Positions 34,679-40,631 of a DNA stretch of 40,631 nt are shown here, piece by piece. Source of the stretch: Eubacteriales bacterium (GTDB lineage: Bacteria > Bacillota > Clostridia > Monoglobales > UMGS1388); the NCBI GenBank assembly GCA_029004515.1, contig JAQVYH010000003.1:15921-56551 (forward strand), in the 5' to 3' direction. The stretch's first letter is position 1. Each line of letters opens with the position of its first letter. The translations under genes and the position numbers were made by a program. A model generated the notes under the pieces. The model saw nothing but the letters and a program-made list of their open reading frames with translations, was not told where the DNA came from and did not search any database.

Positions 34679-35821
34679 TTATCTCTCCGCCCTTTCTTTT
34701 TTGCAATCTGCAAGTATTTCACAGTAATAGTCTTCCATCTGCTCAACCATAGCCTTGGCTGTAAATCCCCTTTGGAAGATCTCCTTTGCCCCATCACTTA
34801 CTGTATTATATAGGTCCTTATCATTAATCAGCTGTTCTATTTTATCCGCCATCGCCTGTGGGTCCTTAATTGGTACAACAAAGCCATTCTGCCCATTTTT
34901 TATAAGCTCGGGATTGCCACCATAATCACTCACAACAGCAGGCTTACCAAGACACATTCCCTCAAGAAGCGAAAGGCTTGCTGCCTCTGTACCAAATGAT
35001 GCATTTGCCTGAATATCCAAAACATTCATAAGAGGAGTGACATTAGTTAAAAAGCCTGTGAACACTACTGTTTCACCAAGTCCGTCTCTTTTTGCCTGTG
35101 CCTTAAGCTCCTCTTCACACTCACCTGTGCCTGCAATTACAAACTGTACATTATAGCCTTTATCTTTAAGGATTTTTGCAGTTTCAATATAATATTTATG
35201 ACCTTTAACCTCTGTAAGTCTTGCAACGATTGCAACAATTGTGGCATCAGATATAAGACCTAAATCAGCTTTTGCCTGCCTTTTTTCCTCTGGTGTAAGA
35301 ACAGTAACATCCTTAACACCGTTATATATCACGCGCACTTTTGCATCCTCTACACCTGTGTCGGTAAGGTTTTCCTTCGCCGCCTGGGCTACAGCGATTA
35401 TTCCGTCAGCCGCTCTCTTGTTAAGAAGACTATTGGCAAATCTGCCGATGCCCTTTGTGAGATTTTCCTTAGGTGGGAACACACTATGACGGGTATATAC
35501 AACCTTAATCTTTCTGCTGACAAGCTTTGCTGCTATCCTTGCTGAAAGAACAGCATGAGAATGAACCATATGTGGCTTGACTCTTTTAATTATTTTAACA
35601 AGCTCATTAAGACCTGTTTTGCTAAAGGATTTTTCAGCAAGCCCATCGCAGGTAATAACCGTAAAGCCCAAATCCACTACAGCAGCCTCAAGCTTACTGC
35701 CTGTTGGCAGAACAACTGTAACATCAAATTTCTCTCTATCACATTCGGACAGGTAGGTAAGAAGGTATCTTCCTGCACCGCCGATGTTTGAATCACTAAT
35801 AACATGAAGAATCTTAATCAA
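34679..35821 (-). CDS. GT4-family glycosyltransferase
   Basis: A 380-aa GT-B enzyme. The N-terminal domain begins IKILHVISDSNIGGAGRYLL. The C-terminal donor-binding domain has VARLTEVKGHKYYIE, FTGFLTNVTPLMNVLDI and the E-x7-E region SFGTEAASLSLLEGMCLGKP. It should transfer a sugar from a nucleotide donor during surface polysaccharide or glycolipid synthesis; donor and acceptor are unknown. The start is TTG with GAGGAG ten bases upstream, overlapping the O-antigen ligase stop by eight bases. Confidence 0.9.
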   Translation of the reverse strand: MIKILHVISDSNIGGAGRYLLTYLSECDREKFDVTVVLPTGSKLEAAVVDLGFTVITCDGLAEKSFSKTGLNELVKIIKRVKPHMVHSHAVLSARIAAKLVSRKIKVVYTRHSVFPPKENLTKGIGRFANSLLNKRAADGIIAVAQAAKENLTDTGVEDAKVRVIYNGVKDVTVLTPEEKRQAKADLGLISDATIVAIVARLTEVKGHKYYIETAKILKDKGYNVQFVIAGTGECEEELKAQAKRDGLGETVVFTGFLTNVTPLMNVLDIQANASFGTEAASLSLLEGMCLGKPAVVSDYGGNPELIKNGQNGFVVPIKDPQAMADKIEQLINDKDLYNTVSDGAKEIFQRGFTAKAMVEQMEDYYCEILADCKKERAER

Positions 35822-37655
35822 TCAAAGCACGCTCCTCTCGACCGTTTGCAATACGGGATGTGGCGCTGCCCAAACCCATCAGCATCCAGAATATAAGTAC
35901 AACTCGGTAGTTGTACCATACATAGTCAAATGCACCCTGACACATAAAGGCAATCGTTCCTGATAGGATAGCAACTGCAATTACCGTTTGCGCTGTCTTC
36001 TTCTTTGCAAAATCCGCTATTAATCTTCTCCAGAACAAAAGCATTATAAAGAACATTACCAAAAGTCCAACAATGCCCATCTCAACAATAAGCTGAAGAT
36101 AGATATTATGTGAATGCGGTGCGTAGATATTGCTATATGCATAGAACGGATATATTCTTGCAAAGGCTCTTTCGCCAATACCAATACCTACAAACCAAAA
36201 GTCAGCAAGAAGCTTGAATACGCCATACCAAATATTAACACGATATGATGTTGAGCTATCAGATGTATCTCCGATACTTGTAAATCGTTCAATAATCGAT
36301 TGGGGCATTATAAAAGGAGCTACCACAGCGCCTGCAAAGAGGAACGCTATATATCTCTTATTCACAATGAAAATATAGATGCCGATACCAACGATGATAC
36401 CTATCCAACAGCCTCTTGACTGTGTAAACACAAGGCAAAGGCTCGCCGCACCAAGAACTCCTGTATAGTATAGTCTTGAAAGCCATCCCTTACATGACCA
36501 AATCATGGCAAGTGCAAGTGGGATTGCCAAAATAAGATATTCACCAAGTACATTAGGATTGCCCAATGTGGAATATACACGAACGGAAATATCCTCAAAC
36601 ATCTCTTCATCAAGCCAAGCATGTCCAATGTTGTCACCAAAGAAGTATTGGAAAATACCAAATGCCGACACAAGAAGTGAAGATGTTAAGAATAACGATA
36701 CAAACCAATGTAGCTTTCTTTTGCTGTCAACTGCTGTACTTGTTACAAAATACATGGCGATAAACATAAGGTATACCAGCCATATCTCCACGCTCTTTTT
36801 TACAGAGTATGATGTAACCGAATAGAAAAGCTGAACCAGTACAAAGAGAAGTATCATAAATGATACACCGTCGAATTTAAAAAGTGGCTTTTGATTAACA
36901 AGGCGATCAAGAATATATGCCATAAACACATATGCCGCAAGGCCTATACAAACAATTGTTGGGAAGATTGGAGCAATAAAAACAAGAGCATAAAGTCCTG
37001 CTTCATATCGCCACAACACCACCAGCATTGCCGTAATCCCAACTATTGCAACGGGCGCAAGAATGGGATGTATAACGGATGCACCGACCATTATAAGACC
37101 ATTTAATATTCCAAGAAGGATAGAATATCCACCCTTTTGACTTTCAACAAATTCGATATCAAAGTCATCACCAAGCACCCACTGGGCAAACTTGAAGATA
37201 AAACTATGCTTTATATATCCAACAAGAGGCTTGTTAATCCACACAAGAAGTCCGCCAACAATCGCCATCACAGCACATACAATTGCAGTCATACCAAGTG
37301 ATGGATTCAGTCCCAAAAGACCAATGGCAAATATAAGGAGCATAAGTCCATAGAATCTGCTGTCAAGAGTAATGGCATTGGCAATCTGCATCTTTGCAAG
37401 ACTGCACAAAAAGCTGTTCTCTACAGAACTGCCTAGCTTCTCGCCAATTTTATAGACTCTCTCAAATGGCTTTGTTAACAGGCGGTACGTCGCCGATGTG
37501 GATAATGTATCATCAGCTGTGTCATTTAATAACCAACTACCGATAAGGCTCTTTTTCCAATATTCAGTAATCCACTTGCCGATTTTATTTATTGTTTTAC
37601 CACAAAAACTCTCGTAATAAAAACACTTTAAGGCTTGTAATCCCGCAACTATCAT
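35814..37655 (-). CDS. O-antigen ligase/polymerase family membrane protein
   Basis: A 613-aa polytopic protein with about 12 membrane helices. It contains the Wzy_C/WaaL core with STLGNPNVLGEYLILAIPLA, FTQSRGCWIGIIVGIGI and the large outer loop around YAPHSHNIYLQLIVEMGIVG, where the conserved His lies. A long cytoplasmic N-terminal segment (about 1-105) precedes the helices. It likely polymerises or attaches a surface glycan. It overlaps murJ by four bases (ATGA) and the glycosyltransferase by eight, so the three are coupled. Confidence 0.88.
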   Translation of the reverse strand: MIVAGLQALKCFYYESFCGKTINKIGKWITEYWKKSLIGSWLLNDTADDTLSTSATYRLLTKPFERVYKIGEKLGSSVENSFLCSLAKMQIANAITLDSRFYGLMLLIFAIGLLGLNPSLGMTAIVCAVMAIVGGLLVWINKPLVGYIKHSFIFKFAQWVLGDDFDIEFVESQKGGYSILLGILNGLIMVGASVIHPILAPVAIVGITAMLVVLWRYEAGLYALVFIAPIFPTIVCIGLAAYVFMAYILDRLVNQKPLFKFDGVSFMILLFVLVQLFYSVTSYSVKKSVEIWLVYLMFIAMYFVTSTAVDSKRKLHWFVSLFLTSSLLVSAFGIFQYFFGDNIGHAWLDEEMFEDISVRVYSTLGNPNVLGEYLILAIPLALAMIWSCKGWLSRLYYTGVLGAASLCLVFTQSRGCWIGIIVGIGIYIFIVNKRYIAFLFAGAVVAPFIMPQSIIERFTSIGDTSDSSTSYRVNIWYGVFKLLADFWFVGIGIGERAFARIYPFYAYSNIYAPHSHNIYLQLIVEMGIVGLLVMFFIMLLFWRRLIADFAKKKTAQTVIAVAILSGTIAFMCQGAFDYVWYNYRVVLIFWMLMGLGSATSRIANGREERALID

Positions 37656-39178
37656 TCTTTGTCATCTCCTTGCCCTTTAAGTTTATTAATAACTCCTGTA
37701 AAAAATATTGCTGCTATGTACACTCCGCCACCTATACATACGATAAGTACTAAGGAAATAATCGGTGCCATCGCTTGTGTAAAATGGCTTATAGTCATAG
37801 ACACAATCGCCATAAGAGCTGTGGCAAATATAATTCTTATTATCACGGACCATAGGTACCTGTCCATAAATTTAATAACCTTGTTCATCTTCACACAAAG
37901 AAACACTGCGATAGTAAGCAGTGCAACGGATGATGCAAGGGCAAGACCTTTAACGCCTAAATCCGTTGTGTAGAAAAGAGAGATTGCAATAATGACATTT
38001 ACCAATATACCCATAATAGAGGCATACATAGGCGTTTTTCCATTCTGCATTGCATAAAAGCATTTATTTAGTACCTCATTAATTCCAAGGCCAATCATAC
38101 CAATTGCAAAGAAGGTCAGTGAGCCTGCTGTAATAACAGTTGATTGGGAGGTAAACTCACCTCTCTCATAAATCACTTGAACGATCGGCTTTGCAAAAAG
38201 CATCATTCCTATAGAAATAGGCATTATCAAAGCAAACATTGATGAAAATGCTATCTTCATAGTACCGGCAAACGCCTTTTTATCCTCCGACGCGCTGGCT
38301 CTTGAAAGAGCAGGGAAGATATAATTGGTGATTGCAAATGTAAACACGCCAACAATTATGATAAACAGCTTATTTGCATATTCAAGTCCTGCGATTGCAC
38401 CCTCACCAAGCTTTGATGCAAAACGGGTATTTATCACAACACACACAGGCTGTACCCATGAGCTTACAAGGATTGGAAGCGCAAGACGGAACACTTCGTT
38501 TAGTCCCTCTTCCTTAAGATTAAGCCTGAATTTATATCGATATCCTTTTTTTATTAGTGATGGAATCTGCACAATAATCTGCAAGCTCCAAGCAATTGTC
38601 AGTGCAACCGCCATGCCATATATGCCAAACTTATTATTAAAGAAGAACAGATATACAAGCACCGCTCCATTGGACACAAGACTGATTATAGCAGGGATTG
38701 TAAACTCATCAAGAGATTGCAAAATCCCAACAAAGACATATGCTACACCTGTAAAAAGTGCAGTAGGGAGCATAATGATAAGTAGTGTTGCAGAGAGGTC
38801 AATCCCCTCTGCCCCAAGTCCCGGAGCATAAAGAGTTGTTATCTGCTTTGCAAAAATTGCGCCTATCACGCAAAATGTAATTGAAAACAAAAGAATAATA
38901 TTTAAGAAGGTATTGGCAAAGTCAAATGCCTTTTTTCTGTCCTTTTGAAGATGGCTATTAAAAACAGGAATAAAGGTAGAAAGCACTGCCGCACCAAGAG
39001 CTAAATCAAAGAAAAGCAACGGAAGTCTGCTTGCGCTAAGATATGCATCGGACTCCATACGTGTTCCATAATAATTGGCAAAAACCACATCACGCATCAT
39101 TCCAAGCACCTTTGCCATAAGAATTGCGATAGTGATAATGCTGACAGTTTTTACTGCTTTTTTACTCTTTTCAGACAT
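37652..39178 (-). CDS. murJ: Lipid II flippase MurJ/MviN family
   Basis: A 508-aa MOP-superfamily transporter with about 14 membrane helices. It starts with a KTVSIITIAILMAKVLGMMR segment and has AYLSASRLPLLFFDLALGAA and NKCFYAMQNGKTPMYASIMG, both typical of MurJ. It flips lipid-linked precursors to the outer face. It heads the glycan operon, so it may move either lipid II or the local polysaccharide's lipid carrier. SD AAAGGGGA lies six bases before the ATG. A 14-bp hairpin lies 43 bases upstream (39221-39254). Confidence 0.88.
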   Translation of the reverse strand: MSEKSKKAVKTVSIITIAILMAKVLGMMRDVVFANYYGTRMESDAYLSASRLPLLFFDLALGAAVLSTFIPVFNSHLQKDRKKAFDFANTFLNIILLFSITFCVIGAIFAKQITTLYAPGLGAEGIDLSATLLIIMLPTALFTGVAYVFVGILQSLDEFTIPAIISLVSNGAVLVYLFFFNNKFGIYGMAVALTIAWSLQIIVQIPSLIKKGYRYKFRLNLKEEGLNEVFRLALPILVSSWVQPVCVVINTRFASKLGEGAIAGLEYANKLFIIIVGVFTFAITNYIFPALSRASASEDKKAFAGTMKIAFSSMFALIMPISIGMMLFAKPIVQVIYERGEFTSQSTVITAGSLTFFAIGMIGLGINEVLNKCFYAMQNGKTPMYASIMGILVNVIIAISLFYTTDLGVKGLALASSVALLTIAVFLCVKMNKVIKFMDRYLWSVIIRIIFATALMAIVSMTISHFTQAMAPIISLVLIVCIGGGVYIAAIFFTGVINKLKGQGDDKE

Positions 39179-39220
39179 TGAGCTTCCCCTTTCTTTGTTA
39201 ATAGTCTAAACTTAATTAAG

Positions 39221-39254
39221 GGGGTGTTTAAAAAACAAAGTTTTTAAACACCCC
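39221..39254. repeat. 14-bp perfect inverted repeat upstream of murJ
   Basis: GGGGTGTTTAAAAA, loop ACAAAG, TTTTTAAACACCCC. There is no U-tract on either strand, so it is not an ordinary terminator. It lies in the murJ leader. Confidence 0.8.
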
Positions 39255-39298
39255 ATCATTTCTTTAGGGGACAGGAAAAATACGTGCTAAAGCCTTAA

Positions 39299-39529
39299 TT
39301 ATCGCAATTTTGCTATGCAAAACGCTTGCATTCGGGCGTTTAGTTGCAAATGGACAAACTGAACCAACGGGATACCCAACGGGTTACCTAGCTGGTTTCC
39401 CAACGGGCTACCTAGCGTGCTACCCAACGGGATACCCAATGGGGTACCCAGCCGATTACCCAACGGATTACCCAACGAGTTTCCAAATTGGCTACCCAAA
39501 GGGTAAAGTTTGCTCATACCATAAGACAT
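39299..39529 (-). CDS. Possible small Leu-Gly-x-x tetrapeptide-repeat protein
   Basis: A 76-codon frame covering the 12-bp repeat. It starts MSYGMSKLYPLGSQFG, continues with eleven units of the form L-G-(N/S/I/T)-(P/other), and ends in a unique tail (VQFVHLQLNARMQAFCIAK). Leu is encoded by TTG, CTA or CTG and Gly by GGT or GGA, so variation at these two positions is synonymous in nearly all units. No SD precedes the ATG, and the opposite strand is also open (Tyr-Pro-Thr-Gly repeats). Coding status is uncertain and no function is proposed. Confidence 0.35.
   Translation of the reverse strand: MSYGMSKLYPLGSQFGNSLGNPLGNRLGTPLGIPLGSTLGSPLGNQLGNPLGIPLVQFVHLQLNARMQAFCIAKLR
39362..39499. repeat. 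12-bp tandem repeat (about 11.5 units)
   Basis: Units on the plus strand follow CGGGNTACCCAA with substitutions and no length change. Eleven full units lie at 39368-39499, with a partial copy before them. Because the period is a multiple of three, every frame repeats. Confidence 0.95.
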
Positions 39530-39615
39530 AAAATCATTTGTAAAACTTGAAAAAATTCAAATCTTACTCCCCACATCATCATATACTCTAGCTTAGTTTT
39601 CATATAATAGCTACT

Positions 39616-39636
39616 TATACCGTTGTATGCGGTATA
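39616..39636. promoter_or_regulatory. TATACCG dyad after ireB
   Basis: TATACCG, seven bases, CGGTATA. It lies 21 bases past the ireB stop and ~90 bases before the tetrapeptide frame. It could be an operator or a weak 3'-end hairpin. Confidence 0.3.
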
Positions 39637-39656
39637 CACTTTATATGTCTGCTAGA

Positions 39657-39899
39657 TTATTTATCTGCCACATAATAACGCACCAATTCTTCCAAAAGTT
39701 CATCCCTTTCGATTCTACGAATAAGGACTCTGGCATTATTATAGCTGGTTATATATGAAGGATCGCCCGACATAATATAACCTACAAGTTGGTTAATAGG
39801 ATTATATCCTTTTTCCTTTAATGCCTGATAAACTGCGTCAAGAATTTCCTGTGCCTCGTTTTCGGGTTTTTTAAATCCAAACATCATTGTTTCTTGCAT
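39657..39899 (-). CDS. ireB: IreB-family regulatory phosphoprotein
   Basis: An 80-aa protein of the IreB/UPF0297 (DUF965) family. It contains the conserved [40 protein letters not shown] and an LVRYYVADK end. In Enterococcus, IreB is phosphorylated on N-terminal Thr by a PASTA kinase and affects cephalosporin resistance (family knowledge); Thr4 is present here (MQETMMF). The family usually sits with alaS, ruvX and UPF0473, so its place between pheT and murJ is atypical. SD GAGGAGGAA lies five to six bases before the ATG. Confidence 0.94.
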   Translation of the reverse strand: MQETMMFGFKKPENEAQEILDAVYQALKEKGYNPINQLVGYIMSGDPSYITSYNNARVLIRRIERDELLEELVRYYVADK

Positions 39900-39948
39900 G
39901 ACGATTCCTCCTCATTGCTAATATACAATCAAATTTAAGGCAGAAAAT

Positions 39949-40631
39949 TTAATCTCTAAGCTCTGCATTAAGCTTCTGCTTAAGCTCTGCCATTATCTTA
40001 TTCATAACTTCATTAACATCTGTATCTGTAAGGGTTCTATCAGATGCACGGAAAGAGATTGAGTAAGCAACACTCTTATATCCTTCCTTAACCTGAGCGC
40101 CCTTATATACATCAAAGAACTTGTACCCTTCGATAATATCTGTCTTTGTCTTGCTAATGATATCTTCAATCTTCCTTACTGGGATACTATCCTCGATAAG
40201 AACTGCAATATCTCTTGAGGTTGCAGGGAACTTTGGAAGACTCTTATACTTACTCTTAAGGTTCTTGCATTCCATAACCATATCAAAATCAATTACTGCC
40301 ACATATGAAGGAGCATCGATTTCATAATTTTCCTGAACGGTTGGGTGAATTCTACCAATAGTTGCAGCTGGTCTTTTTCTAAGGCTGATATGTGCTGTCT
40401 GACCTGGGTGGAATGTTGCATTATCCTGAAGTGGCATAATATCATAAGCCCTGATACCAATAGCCTCAAACATATTTTCAACTACGCCCTTAAGGTCATA
40501 GAAATCACAATCGCCATACATACCGATTGTAAGCATCTTCTTCTCCTGTGGGAGAGGCTCGCCCTGGACAGGAAGGTACACCTTACCGATTTCAAAGAGC
40601 CAAGCGCTGCTGTTTCTATGATTATAGTTAA
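39949..40631 (-). CDS. pheT: Phenylalanyl-tRNA synthetase beta subunit, C-terminal part
   Basis: The frame is open to the right edge, so about 227 C-terminal residues are present. The visible part starts NYNHRNSSAWLFEIGKVYLP, typical of the catalytic-like B6/B7 region of PheT. It continues with the B5-B8 core (TIGRIHPTVQENYEI) and ends with the FDX-ACB anticodon-binding domain (KSLPKFPATSRDIAVLIEDS and GYKSVAYSISFRASDRTLTD). It charges tRNA-Phe together with PheS, whose gene would lie beyond the window. The stop is 49 bases before the ireB start. Confidence 0.95.
   Translation of the reverse strand, partial: NYNHRNSSAWLFEIGKVYLPVQGEPLPQEKKMLTIGMYGDCDFYDLKGVVENMFEAIGIRAYDIMPLQDNATFHPGQTAHISLRKRPAATIGRIHPTVQENYEIDAPSYVAVIDFDMVMECKNLKSKYKSLPKFPATSRDIAVLIEDSIPVRKIEDIISKTKTDIIEGYKFFDVYKGAQVKEGYKSVAYSISFRASDRTLTDTDVNEVMNKIMAELKQKLNAELRD

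Larger units (their letters stand above)
39179..39656. other. Repeat-containing stretch between murJ and ireB
   Basis: 478 bp holding a strong hairpin (39221-39254), a 12-bp tandem repeat (39362-39499) within two opposing small frames, and a TATACCG dyad (39616-39636). The rest is AT-rich with no recognised gene. Confidence 0.6.

Noticed and set aside
39362..39499. CRISPR array
   Set aside because: The 12-bp units are contiguous with no spacers of 26-40 bases, and no cas genes are present.
39310..39531. Plus-strand 73-codon Tyr-Pro-Thr-Gly repeat protein
   Set aside because: Starts at TTG without SD and its repeat positions show more amino-acid-changing substitutions than the minus frame; kept only as an alternative in the repeat finding.

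Overview
The window is about 40.6 kb of low-GC Gram-positive chromosome, most likely from an anaerobic gut or rumen member of the Clostridia. The evidence is a Firmicutes-type cell-division cluster (mraZ to ftsZ with DUF881 and sbp), RNase Y followed by YmdB, IreB, a long-form HPF, MurE with a DNPR motif (meso-diaminopimelate peptidoglycan), SD-driven starts with many GTG/TTG codons, and a secreted GH26 mannanase. I cannot name the species. Almost every gene is on the minus strand; only a LysR regulator, an M14 peptidase and hpf are on the plus strand. No tRNA, rRNA, IS element or CRISPR array was seen.

Layout. 1-4.7 kb: start of ymdB, RNase Y (rny) with an elaborate leader, a membrane-anchored hypothetical protein, and the thioredoxin system trxB/trxA. 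4.7-11.2 kb: an F-type ATPase operon (atpI-like, a, c, b, a b'-delta-alpha fusion, gamma, beta, short epsilon). It is read away from a divergent LysR gene, and the two promoters overlap on one palindrome. 12.2-14 kb: an RsiV-like DUF3298 protein and a histidine phosphatase. 14.1-29 kb: the division and cell-wall cluster mraZ-rsmH-ftsL-PBP-murE-murF-mraY-ftsW-murG-murA-ftsQ-DUF881-sbp-ftsZ, without murB, murC, murD or ftsA. 29.2-30.8 kb (plus strand): an M14 peptidase resembling cell-wall gamma-D-Glu-DAP peptidases, then hpf behind a structured leader that looks like a raiA RNA. 30.8-39.2 kb: GH26 mannanase, then an envelope-polysaccharide set (two DUF4330 proteins, GT4 glycosyltransferase, O-antigen ligase/polymerase, MurJ). 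39.2-40.6 kb: a 12-bp tandem repeat, ireB and the 3' part of pheT.

The most unusual item is the ATPase. One 741-codon frame joins a b-like membrane stalk, the C-terminal part of delta/OSCP and a complete alpha subunit. The delta domain that normally docks on alpha is missing, the fused frame lacks a clear SD, and a possible internal start lies exactly where alpha begins. The epsilon subunit has lost its C-terminal helical domain. Together these suggest a structurally rearranged F-ATPase.

Second-tier signals are a possible promoter-RNA-terminator unit between rny and ymdB, a 5'-terminal hairpin plus leader terminator on the mRNA for RNase Y, the shared divergent promoter of lysR and atp, a probable raiA RNA, and a 12-bp repeat that on the minus strand encodes Leu-Gly-x-x tetrapeptides with mostly synonymous variation at Leu and Gly. 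All functional statements come from reading sequence and family knowledge; no database search was run.
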